A stretch of DNA of 22,135 nt, taken from NCBI GenBank assembly GCA_934572325.1, contig CAKTKT010000030.1:1-22135 (forward strand), in the 5' to 3' direction. Both the position numbers and the translations under genes were made by a program. The notes under the pieces were generated by a model. It did no database searches. It was not told where the DNA came from and saw nothing but the letters and a program-made list of their open reading frames with translations. Position 1 is the stretch's first letter. Every line of letters begins with the position of its first letter. Below, one piece after another: positions 1-8,280 of the stretch. This DNA is from an uncultured Oscillospiraceae bacterium. Lineage in GTDB: Bacteria; Bacillota; Clostridia; Oscillospirales; Oscillospiraceae.

Positions 1-776
1 GCGATCTCCATCAGGCGGTACTCCCCCGCCGCGTTCTTCTTGAGCTGGAAGAACCACGCGCCGTTGAAGCTCATGCGGCGGTTGATGTCCTCCGCGACGG
101 CGAGAACGCCCGCGTCCGGCGCGAAGGCGCGCGAGCGCACGGAGATGCCGGCGCGGATGCGCGCGCGCGAGCGCGGACCGACAAAGCGGAGCGCGCCGTG
201 CCTGTCCGTGAAGCAGTCCACCGTGAACTCCTCCCCCGGCAGATACTCGCATATTGCGTACTCCACCCCGTCGGAGAGCGCCGCGTCAAGCCGGGCGCGG
301 TCGTCGATGCGCCGCGCGCCGACCGAGCCCTGCCCCACGGAGGGCTTGATGAACACCGGATACTCCGGCACGGCGGCTGCGTCGGGATAGCTCTTCGGCA
401 GATAGTCCGCCCCCGCGAGGTATTCATACGTTTTATTCTTCGAGCGGCATATCTCCACCGTCTCCTCCGCAGAGGTGACGACGGCGGCATGGAGCCGCGC
501 GCGCTCGCGCGTGAGCGTGAGGAGCGCGCTGTCGTGCGCGGGATAGACGTAGTCGATCCCGTGCTCGTCTATGATGGCGTTGAGGCTGTCGATAAGCGCG
601 GGGTCATCGACAAAGGGGACGTTCCCCACGCAGCTTTCAAACACGAACTCCGCATGGCACGCCACGCTCGTCGCGCCGAAAAGGCGCACAAATTTGCTGT
701 ACTTGAGCGCGTCGTGTATCTCCAGCGCGATCTCCGTTCCCGCAGGGAACACCAGCACGTTTTTCACATCGCTCAT
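1..776 (-). CDS. ATP-grasp family ligase, 3' end cut by the window edge
   Basis: Reading leftward from the ATG at 776-774 gives 258 codons without a stop, running off the window, so the C-terminus is missing. The protein has ATP-grasp features: an N-terminal Rossmann-like pre-domain (residues 1-110), the ATP-binding lysine in FIKPS (Lys144), the flexible loop VGQGSVG (147-153), EYLPGEEF (177-184) and RLMEI at the truncation, where the metal-binding acid/Asn pair normally sits. The family joins a carboxylate to an amine or thiol through an acyl-phosphate; the substrate here is unknown. The start overlaps the flippase stop by 4 bases (ATGA) and has an AGGAGG site just upstream. It is the third gene of a polysaccharide-type operon, where such ligases often modify sugars or peptides. 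Family sure, function not. Confidence 0.85.
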   Translation of the reverse strand, partial: MSDVKNVLVFPAGTEIALEIHDALKYSKFVRLFGATSVACHAEFVFESCVGNVPFVDDPALIDSLNAIIDEHGIDYVYPAHDSALLTLTRERARLHAAVVTSAEETVEICRSKNKTYEYLAGADYLPKSYPDAAAVPEYPVFIKPSVGQGSVGARRIDDRARLDAALSDGVEYAICEYLPGEEFTVDCFTDRHGALRFVGPRSRARIRAGISVRSRAFAPDAGVLAVAEDINRRMSFNGAWFFQLKKNAAGEYRLMEI

Positions 777-2239
777 GCGTTGCCCTCCTTTGCCGCGCCC
801 TCGCCGCGGCGCAGCAGTTTTTTCGCTATCGACAGCATATAATCAAAGCTGTCGAGCCTGAACACGACAGACCCCGCCACGTATATCGCCGCGCCCGCGA
901 GCACCTGAACCGGCAGCGTCAGCCAGTCGCTCCAGCCGAGCAGCGTTATCGGATAGACCAGCGTCCCCATCACGCACGACAGCAGTATGGACGGCAGCAT
1001 ATCCTTGAGCTGATGGATATATGCGTAGTCAAGCAGCTTCGCATTCGGCCATGAGTTGATGAGCTGCGCCATCACGCTCGTGAACAGCAGACTCAGCGCC
1101 ATGACGTACACCCCGTAGGGCAGCGTTATCATCAGTATCACAACGCCGAACACCTTCTTGATTATCTCCAGCTTCAAAAACATATCGCTCCTGCCCATCG
1201 CCTTTATCGCGTTGAGATTCGCGGTGTGCAGCGGGTAGAAGGCATAGCTGAAGCAGAAAATGCGCATATACGGCACGCACGGCAGCCACTTTTCCGTCAG
1301 CAGCAGCCGGATGAGCGGCTCGGCGCAGACCGCCAGCCCCATCATCAGCGGCATCATCACATAGCTGCTGATGCGTATGGCGCGTCTTGTCATATTCCGC
1401 ACCTGCTCCTTGTGATCCTGCTCCGCCGACAGCACCGGCAGCAGCACGCTGTCTATCGAGGCGTTTATATTCTCCACGATGAGGTACGGGTACGTCATGC
1501 CGCGGTTATAGTAGGCAAGATCCGTGTCGGTGTAGAACACCGCTATCATGATCTCGCGCAGCTTGTTGTACACCGTGTCCAGCAGTCCGGACGCCAGCAG
1601 CTTCCACCCGTAGCTCAAAAGCCCGCCCAGACGCGCGAACGAGAACATCCATTTCGGCTTCCAATCGACCGTGAGCCAGAGGATGGCGGTGTTGACCGTG
1701 ACATTGGTGAGCTGCTGCGCCACGAGCGACCACACGCCGAAGCCGCGGTACACCATGATGATGCCGACGGCGGCGCTCAAAAGCGTTCCGCCGAGCGTGG
1801 CGAAGAAAAAGCGCTTGAATTGCAGCGTCTTGGAGACATACGCCTGCTGCACGTTCTTCACGCCCGCCACAACGACCGTCAGCCCCAGCACGCGCACGAT
1901 GGCGGTGAGCTGCGCGTCGTCATAAAAGCGCGCGATCGCGGGCGCGGCAAGGAAAAGCGCGGTGTACAGCACGAGGCAGAACGCCACGTTGAAATAGAAC
2001 ACCGAGGAGAAATCCAGATCGTCAGGGTCTTTTTTCTGGATGAGGGAGTTTGCCATGCCGCTGTCCACGAACACGAGCAGGATGGTGGTGATTATCGTCA
2101 CCTTGGCGACCGTGCCGAACACCGACGGATCGAGCATACGCGCGAGCACGATCTGCACCACGATGGACACGAGCTGTGACCCGAAGCGCTCCATAAAGCG
2201 CCATATGAAGTTGGAAACGACCCTTTGCTTGTTATCCAT
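773..2239 (-). CDS. Polysaccharide/lipid-linked oligosaccharide flippase (Wzx/TuaB-like, MOP superfamily)
   Basis: A 488-residue integral membrane protein with about 12-14 hydrophobic segments spread over its whole length. The N-terminus (RVVSNFIWRFMERFGSQLVS, then ARMLDPSVFGTVA) is typical of the Polysacc_synt_3/WzxC/TuaB branch of the multidrug/oligosaccharidyl-lipid/polysaccharide exporter superfamily, and the length fits (TuaB is about 480). These proteins flip undecaprenyl-linked sugar units across the cytoplasmic membrane. The gene lies 5 bases after the glycosyltransferase stop, and its own stop overlaps the ATP-grasp start, so the three genes are surely cotranscribed. Its ribosome site is weak (GAGG within the end of the upstream gene), suggesting translational coupling. 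The exact polysaccharide cannot be told. Confidence 0.88.
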   Translation of the reverse strand: MDNKQRVVSNFIWRFMERFGSQLVSIVVQIVLARMLDPSVFGTVAKVTIITTILLVFVDSGMANSLIQKKDPDDLDFSSVFYFNVAFCLVLYTALFLAAPAIARFYDDAQLTAIVRVLGLTVVVAGVKNVQQAYVSKTLQFKRFFFATLGGTLLSAAVGIIMVYRGFGVWSLVAQQLTNVTVNTAILWLTVDWKPKWMFSFARLGGLLSYGWKLLASGLLDTVYNKLREIMIAVFYTDTDLAYYNRGMTYPYLIVENINASIDSVLLPVLSAEQDHKEQVRNMTRRAIRISSYVMMPLMMGLAVCAEPLIRLLLTEKWLPCVPYMRIFCFSYAFYPLHTANLNAIKAMGRSDMFLKLEIIKKVFGVVILMITLPYGVYVMALSLLFTSVMAQLINSWPNAKLLDYAYIHQLKDMLPSILLSCVMGTLVYPITLLGWSDWLTLPVQVLAGAAIYVAGSVVFRLDSFDYMLSIAKKLLRRGEGAAKEGNA

Positions 2240-2244
2240 AAAGC

Positions 2245-3234
2245 TCAGTAATCCTCGTAGCCGCGGCGGCGGCGGTACGCGCTGTGCAGCGCAGGGAACA
2301 TTATCTTCAGCCTTGTCGTCAGCCGCATTTTCAGCGGCTGACGGCGGTGGATCCTGTCATACGGGGGCTTTACAAGCTCCTCTGCCCTGCCCTCTATATA
2401 ATACAGCTCATACTGCCGCTCCAGCATGACCTCGCGCGTCGCGGCGCTCTGCTCCTCGTCGAGGTGTCCCAGCAGCTTTTCCATCATCGCAAGCTCGCCC
2501 ACGATGAACTCCTTTAGCCTTGCGTACTGCGCGCCGAGCCGCGCGCTCCACGCCGCGCTGTTCGAGCCGATGCGGTACACGCTCATCACACGGTCGATAA
2601 AGCGTATCTTCCCGTTGACGGCGAGCCACAGCCCGATGGCGTAGTCGGTGAAGCCGTGCTCCGCCGCGGCGTAGTGAAAGTCAGGCGGGTCGGTGATATA
2701 CTCGCGCCGCGCCATGATGGAGCTTGTGTGGAACGAGCGCGACGGTCCGTGTATCACGGTGAAAAAGTCCACATCGCGGTCGCCCTCCCCGACGGGGCGG
2801 AGCGGCGCGTCCGGCTGAGCGCCGCCGCAGTAGTGCAGCAGGGTATTGTGCACGCAGGCGGTGTAGTCCTCATGCGCGTCGAGAAAATCCGCCTGACGCT
2901 GGAGCTTTTCGGGGTCTGACCAGTAATCGTCCCCCTCGCAGAGCGTGAAATACCTTCCCCGCGCGTTCGGGTAGAACACCGCGGCAAAGAGCCCGGGCAT
3001 ACCGAGCTTGGAGTAGAGATTCTCCTTCTGATAAAAGGGGCGTATAATATTCGGATAGCGCGCGGCATACTCGCGTATCACGTCCGCCGTGCCGTCGGCG
3101 GAGCAGTCGTCATTGACGAGCACCTCAAAGGGAAAGTCCGTTTTCTGGCTGACAAAGCCCTCCAGCGCGTCGCGTATATAGTTTTCATGGTTGAACGCTG
3201 TGCACAGCACAGAGACCTTGCACTCCTCGGTCAT
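2245..3234 (-). CDS. Family 2 glycosyltransferase (GT-A fold)
   Basis: A 329-residue soluble protein starting KVSVLCTAFNHENYI, the typical first strand of GT2 enzymes. NDD at 41-43 and EGDDYW at 100-105 give the nucleotide-sugar/metal-binding acidic motifs, followed by DPEKLQRQ, common in GT2 proteins of capsule and teichoic-acid loci. It should transfer a sugar from a nucleotide donor to a lipid-linked or surface glycan; donor and acceptor are not predictable. The ATG has AAGGAG 10 bases upstream. It is the first gene of the operon with the flippase and ATP-grasp genes. Its promoter seems to lie beyond the inverted-repeat element at 3267-3546, so the mRNA would have a leader of roughly 310 bases. 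Confidence 0.9.
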   Translation of the reverse strand: MTEECKVSVLCTAFNHENYIRDALEGFVSQKTDFPFEVLVNDDCSADGTADVIREYAARYPNIIRPFYQKENLYSKLGMPGLFAAVFYPNARGRYFTLCEGDDYWSDPEKLQRQADFLDAHEDYTACVHNTLLHYCGGAQPDAPLRPVGEGDRDVDFFTVIHGPSRSFHTSSIMARREYITDPPDFHYAAAEHGFTDYAIGLWLAVNGKIRFIDRVMSVYRIGSNSAAWSARLGAQYARLKEFIVGELAMMEKLLGHLDEEQSAATREVMLERQYELYYIEGRAEELVKPPYDRIHRRQPLKMRLTTRLKIMFPALHSAYRRRRGYEDY

Positions 3235-3266
3235 GCCCTTGCTCCTTTGCGTTTGTCCGTTTTATC

Positions 3267-3293
3267 TTACCCTCGGTTGACAAGGACACACAC
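3267..3293 (+). repeat. Left terminal inverted repeat of the MITE-like element
   Basis: These 27 bases are perfectly complementary to 3520-3546. They are preceded by TATC at 3263-3266, the left copy of the putative target duplication. Confidence 0.85.
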
Positions 3294-3519
3294 GGTTTTG
3301 ACGGGCGGAAATACGCCCATGCCGCTTCAAAGCCCTTGCCAATACACAAAGTATTGCCTGCGGGCTTTTCATTGCCTGATCGCATTTCCGCTCCGACAAA
3401 ACTGCTTCGCACCTGACAGCGAAGGATTTTCGAGCGATTTTTGGTTTTTGAGACGCAGATGTGTCGTAACCCATCAAGGCGAAAAGGGCAAAAAGCGCCG
3501 GAAAGACTCGCTGTCAGGC

Positions 3520-3546
3520 GTGTGTGTCCTTGTCAACCGAGGGTAA
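3520..3546 (-). repeat. Right terminal inverted repeat of the MITE-like element
   Basis: This is the exact reverse complement of 3267-3293. It is followed directly by TATC at 3547-3550, the right copy of the putative target duplication. Confidence 0.85.
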
Positions 3547-3555
3547 TATCGTATT

Positions 3556-3584
3556 ATTATACCGCGCCGCGGTAATTTTTTCAA
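3556..3584 (-). promoter_or_regulatory. Sigma-A-type promoter for the polysaccharide operon
   Basis: On the minus strand, TTGAAA (3584-3579) and TATAAT (3561-3556) are separated by exactly 17 bases. Transcription would start near 3549, at the outer edge of the MITE-like element, so the element would become the 5' leader of the glycosyltransferase mRNA. The box match is strong (5/6 and 6/6). Confidence 0.7.
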
Positions 3585-3593
3585 CAAATAAAT

Positions 3594-3625
3594 GCGCCGG
3601 AAACCGTATGCACGGCTTCCGGCGC
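3594..3625 (-). terminator. Intrinsic terminator after psuG
   Basis: A 14-bp stem (GCGCCGGAAACCGT at 3594-3607 with its partner at 3612-3625, one G-U wobble in the RNA) closes a 4-base loop. It starts 27 bases beyond the psuG stop. On the minus strand it is followed by the moderately T-rich ATTTATTTG. On the plus strand it is followed by a run of seven T, so it could also work in that direction. Confidence 0.75.
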
Positions 3626-3651
3626 TGTTTTTTTGCAGGGTATCGCGGCAA

Positions 3652-4563
3652 TTATCCGGCGAGAGCCGCGGCGGTTCTTGCCGCAAGGCGGGCGTTATTC
3701 AGCACGAGCTGTATGTTGCTCTCAAGCGAATCGCCGCCGGTAAGCTCGACGACCTTGGCGAGCAGGAAGGGCGTCGTCTCCTTGCCGTGGACGCCCTGCG
3801 CCTTCGCCTGGGCGAGCGCCTCGTCGATCGCCCTGTCGATGACCGCCTTGTCCATGGAGTACTCCTCCGGTATGGGGTTAGTGACGAGCATGCCGCCCTT
3901 GTAATCCAGACCGCGCTGGGCGGAGAACATTGCCGCCAGCTCCTCCGGACTATCCACGCGGTAATCCACGGAAAAGCCGCTGCGGCGCGTGTAGAACGCG
4001 GGCAGCTCCTCCGTGCCGTAGCCTATCACGGGCACGCCGTGCGTTTCGAGATACTCAAGCGTCAGCCCAAGGTCGAGGATGGACTTTGCGCCCGCGCACA
4101 CGACCATGACCGGCGTCTGCGCCAGCTCCTCAAGATCGGCGGAGATGTCCATCGTCGTCTCCGCGCCGCGGTGAACGCCGCCGATGCCGCCGGTCGCGAA
4201 GATCCTTATGCCCGCCATATGGGCGATGATCATGGTGGTGGTGACGGTCGTCGCGCCGTCCGCGCCGCGCGCGACGAGCGCGGGAAGATCGCGGCGGCTC
4301 GCCTTGGCGACGCCGCGCCCCGTCTTGCCCAGATGCTCTATCTCCTCACGGCTCAGCCCCGCCTTGAGCCTGCCGCCGATGACCGCGACGGTCGCGGGCA
4401 CGGCGCCGTTGTCACGTATCGTCTGCTCGACGAGCAGGGCAGTCTCAACGTTCTTGGGGTAGGGCATACCGTGGGATATGATGGTGCTCTCCAGCGCCAC
4501 AACGGGACGCCCCTCGTCGAGCGCCTCTCTGACTTCCGGTGAAATGTCAAGATACTTGTTCAT
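3652..4563 (-). CDS. psuG: Pseudouridine-5'-phosphate glycosidase
   Basis: A 303-residue protein matching the PsuG/YeiN family over its whole length. It breaks the C-C glycosidic bond of pseudouridine 5'-phosphate to give uracil and ribose 5-phosphate, in the cytoplasm. Recognisable blocks are VALESTIISHGMPYP, holding the conserved Glu25, TVAVIGGRLKAGL, the glycine-rich ATGGIGGVHRGAE, and VVCAGAKSILD, holding the Schiff-base lysine (Lys160, equivalent to Lys166 of the E. coli enzyme). The length is normal. It follows the nucleoside ABC transporter genes but is separated from them by a strong terminator at 4600-4627. The AGGAG site is 12 bases from the ATG, slightly long. No pseudouridine kinase gene (psuK), its usual partner, is visible in the window. 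Confidence 0.96.
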   Translation of the reverse strand: MNKYLDISPEVREALDEGRPVVALESTIISHGMPYPKNVETALLVEQTIRDNGAVPATVAVIGGRLKAGLSREEIEHLGKTGRGVAKASRRDLPALVARGADGATTVTTTMIIAHMAGIRIFATGGIGGVHRGAETTMDISADLEELAQTPVMVVCAGAKSILDLGLTLEYLETHGVPVIGYGTEELPAFYTRRSGFSVDYRVDSPEELAAMFSAQRGLDYKGGMLVTNPIPEEYSMDKAVIDRAIDEALAQAKAQGVHGKETTPFLLAKVVELTGGDSLESNIQLVLNNARLAARTAAALAG

Positions 4564-4589
4564 AATTTGCTTTTGCTCCTGAGAATGAT

Positions 4590-4595
4590 ATTATA
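4590..4595 (-). promoter_or_regulatory. Possible -10 box of a psuG promoter
   Basis: A perfect TATAAT on the minus strand lies between the transporter-operon terminator and psuG. No good -35 box is found 16-18 bases upstream, because that place is occupied by the terminator hairpin. psuG may therefore depend on an activator or on read-through. Confidence 0.35.
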
Positions 4596-4599
4596 ATCG

Positions 4600-4627
4600 G
4601 CTAAAAAGCCCTTGCGGGCTTTTTAGC
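4600..4627 (-). terminator. Intrinsic terminator of the nucleoside transporter operon
   Basis: A perfect 12-bp stem, GCTAAAAAGCCC (4600-4611) and its complement (4616-4627), closes a TTGC loop, 18 bases past the stop of the last permease gene. The stem's A/T half gives the T-tract on either strand. Confidence 0.85.
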
Positions 4628-4645
4628 TGAGTACGCAGAGATGTA

Positions 4646-5590
4646 TTACTTTGACTTGATGTACGGCTTGCCGTTGGCGGCAGGAACGCGCGATTTGCCA
4701 ACAAAGAGGATGAGCACGATGACCGTGACCACATATGGAATCATGGAGATAAGGTGCATGCTCACGGTGGACGATCCTCCCAGCACGACCTTCAAGCCGG
4801 AGCAGAAGCCGAACAGCAGACAGCCGATAAGCGCGCCGTTGGGACGGAACTTGCCAAAGATGACCGCCGCGATGGCAATGAAGCCTTGCCCGACAATGGA
4901 GATGGGTCGGAACTGGTTGGAGGTGGTCATAGTGACACACGCGCCGCCCAGACCTGCGAGGAAGCCGGATAGGCAAACGCACAGAAATCTCACGCCCAGC
5001 ACGTTGATGCCCAGCGTCTCACATGCCTGAGGGTGCTCGCCGCAGGCGCGCAGCCGCAGACCGAAGCGCGTTTTATAGAAGATGAACCACACCGCCGCCG
5101 CGACCAGAAACACAATGTAGGTCGAGGCATAGTTTGCAAATACGTTGTCCATGAAGCGCCCAAAAACGGTACTCGTGTCGAAAATGCCCTTGAAGAGGGT
5201 GGGTATCTTCTGTGCGGGCGAGAGGGGGATCGTATCGGTGGAGTTGAAGAGCACCTTTGCAATCATGATGACGATACCGGGTCCTAGCAGGTTTATGGCA
5301 GAGCCCGCAATGGTCTGGTCAGCGCCGAGGTTGACCGTTGCGATCGCGTGCAGTGCGCCGAAGAGCATCCCCGCAAGCCCGCCGCAGACAAAGCCCAGCC
5401 ACGGGCTGCCGGTAAAATACGCGACGACCGTGCCGGTAAACGCGCCCGCAGTCATCATGCCCTCAATGCCGATGTTGACAACGCCGGAGACTTCAGAAAA
5501 GCACGAACCCAGCGCCGCGTACAAAAGCGGTGTGGCGTACACAAGTGTGGCATACAGTATGATGCCCATTTCATTTACAAATCCGTTCAT
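4646..5590 (-). CDS. nupQ: Nucleoside ABC transporter permease, BMP-type (NupQ-like)
   Basis: A 314-residue membrane protein with about 8-9 hydrophobic helices, of the branched-chain-type permease family (BPD_transp_2). SGVVNIGIEGMMTAGAF near residue 35 and GADQTIAGSAINLLGPG near residue 89 are hallmarks of the permeases that work with BMP/Med-type lipoproteins, such as NupQ of Bacillus subtilis and RnsD-type proteins of lactic bacteria. It should pair with the longer permease encoded just upstream to form the membrane channel for nucleosides. Its ATG overlaps the stop of that gene (ATGA) and has an AGGAGG site. It is the last gene before the terminator at 4600-4627. Nucleoside substrate is inferred from family and neighbours. 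Confidence 0.9.
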   Translation of the reverse strand: MNGFVNEMGIILYATLVYATPLLYAALGSCFSEVSGVVNIGIEGMMTAGAFTGTVVAYFTGSPWLGFVCGGLAGMLFGALHAIATVNLGADQTIAGSAINLLGPGIVIMIAKVLFNSTDTIPLSPAQKIPTLFKGIFDTSTVFGRFMDNVFANYASTYIVFLVAAAVWFIFYKTRFGLRLRACGEHPQACETLGINVLGVRFLCVCLSGFLAGLGGACVTMTTSNQFRPISIVGQGFIAIAAVIFGKFRPNGALIGCLLFGFCSGLKVVLGGSSTVSMHLISMIPYVVTVIVLILFVGKSRVPAANGKPYIKSK

Positions 5591-6708
5591 GCTTTCTTCG
5601 CCTCCTTGTCGTTTTCCGCCGCAGCAGCGCTTGTTTTGCGCGGCTTCTTTTTAATATCCTTGATATAGGTGAAGATAACAGAGATCGCAATGAAGTACAC
5701 GACCGTGCCGACAATGACGTTGACAAGCTGTGTCGGCGCACCGACGAGGTTGAGCTTGCTGCCGCCGTAGGTCAGCGCCGCGTAGAAGAGCCCCGCAAGG
5801 AACACACCGAACGGGTTGGAGCAGCCCATCAGCGCCACAACAATGCCCGCAAAGCCGAAGCCCTCCTGGCTGGAAAACACGCTTATGCGGTTGCCCATGC
5901 CCATAAGCTGCAACGCGCCGCCAAGCCCTGCGATAGCGCCGGAAATGCCGATGGCGGTGAGGATGGATCGGTTGACGTTGATGCCGCCGTACTCCGCAGA
6001 GAAGCGGTTATAGCCCACAGCCTTAAGGCGGTAGCCCAGCGTGGTCTTGTCTATGACGAGCCACACCACGACCGTCAGCACGATGACGACGATTATTCCC
6101 CAGTTGGCAGTCGGGCAAAGCCCAAATTCTTTTATGAAGTCCTTGGAGAGGAGCGTGCTGGCATTTCCGGAGATATTTTTCGTCGCCTCCGCTGTGCCGT
6201 CAGAGTGGATGGCGGGTATGCCGGCAATGAAATTGGAGAGGTAGAAAGCAATCCAGTTGAACATTATCATGGATAGAACCTCATTTATGCCCCACTTGGT
6301 CTTGAGGAACGCCACGATGAGTCCCCACAGCGCACCTGCGAGCATTGCCGCGATGAAGCACAGCGGAATGAGCACGCCCTTTGGCAGTCCGCCGAGGAGT
6401 ATGCCGACGACCGCCGCCGCCATAGATCCAACAACGAACTGACCCTCGGCACCGATGTTGAACACGCCCGTCTTGAATGAGAAAGCGACAGAGAGACCGG
6501 TCATTATATATGGGATAGAATAGACAACGACGTAGGAGAAGCCCTTTATGCCCGTCACGCTCGACAGCAGCCGCCCATAGGCTGCGCCGATATCCAGCCC
6601 CATTATCGCAAGGAAGATAGCCCCCACGACAAACGCCAGCACGACCGACAGCAGGATGTGGATTATTTTGTTTTCGGCAATGTAGGTGAAGATGTTTTTC
6701 TTATCCAT
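5587..6708 (-). CDS. nupP: Nucleoside ABC transporter permease, BMP-type (NupP-like)
   Basis: A 373-residue membrane protein of the same permease family as its downstream neighbour but longer. It has an N-terminal helix, the GAYGRLLSSVTGIKG segment, KTGVFNIGAEGQFVVGSMAAA near residue 81 and a basic, Lys/Ala-rich cytoplasmic tail (KKKPRKTSAAAAENDKEAKK). These match NupP/YufP-type proteins. It forms the transport channel with NupQ, powered by NupO. Its start overlaps the 3' end of nupO by 8 bases, and the AGGAGG site lies inside the last codons of nupO, so translation is probably coupled. Confidence 0.9.
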   Translation of the reverse strand: MDKKNIFTYIAENKIIHILLSVVLAFVVGAIFLAIMGLDIGAAYGRLLSSVTGIKGFSYVVVYSIPYIMTGLSVAFSFKTGVFNIGAEGQFVVGSMAAAVVGILLGGLPKGVLIPLCFIAAMLAGALWGLIVAFLKTKWGINEVLSMIMFNWIAFYLSNFIAGIPAIHSDGTAEATKNISGNASTLLSKDFIKEFGLCPTANWGIIVVIVLTVVVWLVIDKTTLGYRLKAVGYNRFSAEYGGINVNRSILTAIGISGAIAGLGGALQLMGMGNRISVFSSQEGFGFAGIVVALMGCSNPFGVFLAGLFYAALTYGGSKLNLVGAPTQLVNVIVGTVVYFIAISVIFTYIKDIKKKPRKTSAAAAENDKEAKKA

Positions 6709-8242
6709 TATTCTTACCTCCTGCCATCATCAGACCCAGCTCGTTCTCATCCGCTTCTCCGCCCGGTATGGAGCTGACGATCTTGCCGCCGAATATGACA
6801 TCTATCGTGTCGGAAAGACTCATTATCTCGTCCAGCTCGAACGACACAAGCAGCACCGCCTTGCCCTTGTCGCGCTGGGCAACGATGTGCTTATGCACAT
6901 ACTCTATCGCGCCGACATCGAGACCTCGTGTCGGATTGACGGCGATGAGCAGATCCTTGTCGTTCTGCACCTCGCGCGCAATGATCACCTTTTGCTGGTT
7001 GCCGCCGGAGAGCGTTCCTGCGGGGCGTTTCTCGCTGCCGCTGGGTCGTATATCGTAAGCCTCGATGGATTTTGTCGCGTAGTCGAATATCGCGCCGCGT
7101 TCGAGCATACCCCTGTGGGAGAACGGCTCCTCACCGTGGTTTTGCAGAATGAGATTATCCTCGACAGAGAAATCAAGCACAAGCCCGTGCTTCTGCCTAT
7201 CGGCGGGAATACTGGACACGCCGTGGTCAAAGCCAAAGCGCGGGGATCTGTTGAATATGTCCGTGCCGTTGACCATGACCTCGCCCGATGTGCCCTTGCG
7301 CAGCCCTGTCAGCACCTCGACAAGCTCCGTCTGCCCGTTGCCGTCTACACCGGCAAGACCAACGATCTCTCCCGCACGCACCTGAAGATCGATACCCTTG
7401 AGTATCTCCACGCCGCGGTAGTCCAGACAGTGCAGATCGCGCACATCCAGCACCACATCGCCTGGTGTTTTTTCGGGCTTGTCAACATTGAAGGTAACGT
7501 TGCGTCCGACCATCATGCTGGCAAGCTCGCTTTCATCAACGGTATCAACGTCTACTGTGCCTATGTACTTGCCCAGACGGATGATCGTGCAGTAATCTGC
7601 CGATTCCTTTATCTCCTTGAGCTTATGGGTTATGAGGATGATGCTCTTCCCATCGCGGGTGAGGTTATGCATGATGCCGATAAGTTCAATTATCTCCTGC
7701 GGGGTGAGCGAGGAGGTCGGCTCATCAAGGATGAGGATGTCCGCGCCGCGGTAGAGCGCCTTGAGTATTTCCACACGCTGCTGCATACCGACGGAAATAT
7801 CCTCTATCCTTGCGTCCGGATCAATGGACAGGCCGTAGCGCTCAGAGATCTCCACAACGTTCTGGCGGGCTTTTCTCATGTCGAGCGCAATGCCCTTTTC
7901 CGGCTCAGTTCCGAGAACGATATTCTCCGTGACCGTGAACGGCTGGACAAGCATGAAATGCTGATGCACCATTCCGATACCGGCGTTTATGGCGTCGCGG
8001 GGATTGTTCATCTCAATCTTTTTCCCGTTGACGAAAATATCTCCCGAGGTAGGCTTGAACATACCGTAAAGCTGGTTCATCAACGTGGACTTGCCGGCAC
8101 CGTTTTCTCCGAGGATTGCATGGATCTCTCCCTTGTGGACAGTAAGGTTTATCCCGTCGTTCGCCACAAAATCGCCAAATTGCTTGACAATGTCGCGCAT
8201 TTCTATAACGGGCTTGCTCATGTCCACATATTCTTTAGACAA
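6701..8242 (-). CDS. nupO: Nucleoside ABC transporter ATP-binding protein with two ABC domains (NupO-like)
   Basis: A 513-residue protein with two tandem ABC cassettes, as usual for BMP/ribose-type importers. The first is complete: Walker A GENGAGKS at 45-52, signature SVGMQQR at 150-156 and Walker B ILILDEP at 169-175. The second is degenerate, as in the family: GVDGNGQTE at 298-306 lacks the P-loop lysine, LSGGNQQK is at 411-418, and AVNPTRGLD at 434-442 has Asn in place of the catalytic Glu. So one site hydrolyses ATP and the other is structural. The chosen start is TTG at 8242, with an AGGGGGG run 8 bases upstream. An in-frame ATG at 8221 has no comparable site and would remove 7 residues. 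It lies 38 bases after the isomerase-like gene. Confidence 0.92.
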   Translation of the reverse strand: MSKEYVDMSKPVIEMRDIVKQFGDFVANDGINLTVHKGEIHAILGENGAGKSTLMNQLYGMFKPTSGDIFVNGKKIEMNNPRDAINAGIGMVHQHFMLVQPFTVTENIVLGTEPEKGIALDMRKARQNVVEISERYGLSIDPDARIEDISVGMQQRVEILKALYRGADILILDEPTSSLTPQEIIELIGIMHNLTRDGKSIILITHKLKEIKESADYCTIIRLGKYIGTVDVDTVDESELASMMVGRNVTFNVDKPEKTPGDVVLDVRDLHCLDYRGVEILKGIDLQVRAGEIVGLAGVDGNGQTELVEVLTGLRKGTSGEVMVNGTDIFNRSPRFGFDHGVSSIPADRQKHGLVLDFSVEDNLILQNHGEEPFSHRGMLERGAIFDYATKSIEAYDIRPSGSEKRPAGTLSGGNQQKVIIAREVQNDKDLLIAVNPTRGLDVGAIEYVHKHIVAQRDKGKAVLLVSFELDEIMSLSDTIDVIFGGKIVSSIPGGEADENELGLMMAGGKNNG

Positions 8243-8280
8243 ATAGACCGCCCCCCTAATTTCTTTATTTTCGGTTTAGC

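Larger units (their letters stand above)
3267..3546. mobile_element. MITE-like non-autonomous element, 280 bp, with perfect 27-bp terminal inverted repeats
   Basis: The ends 3267-3293 and 3520-3546 are exact reverse complements over 27 bases, starting TTACCCTCGGTTGACAAGG. The same four bases, TATC, flank both sides directly (3263-3266 and 3547-3550), as expected for a target-site duplication. The 226-bp interior has no convincing gene. It holds nested inverted repeats: GGGCG/CGCCC at 3303-3318, AAAGCCC/GGGCTTT enclosing AATAC/GTATT at 3329-3368, and CCTGACAGCG (3412-3421) matched by CGCTGTCAGG (3509-3518). This is the architecture of a miniature inverted-repeat transposable element. No transposase is in the window and I cannot assign a parent family. 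It sits just downstream of the likely promoter of the polysaccharide operon. Confidence 0.75.

Noticed and set aside
3262..3477. Short open frames inside the inverted-repeat element
   Set aside because: They run into the terminal repeats, have no ribosome site and vary by frame; the element is better read as non-coding.
3267..3546. An invertible promoter flanked by inverted repeats, as in phase-variable capsule loci
   Set aside because: No promoter is seen inside the repeats in either direction, the promoter lies outside, and the TATC duplication points to transposition. Long-read orientation counts would settle it.
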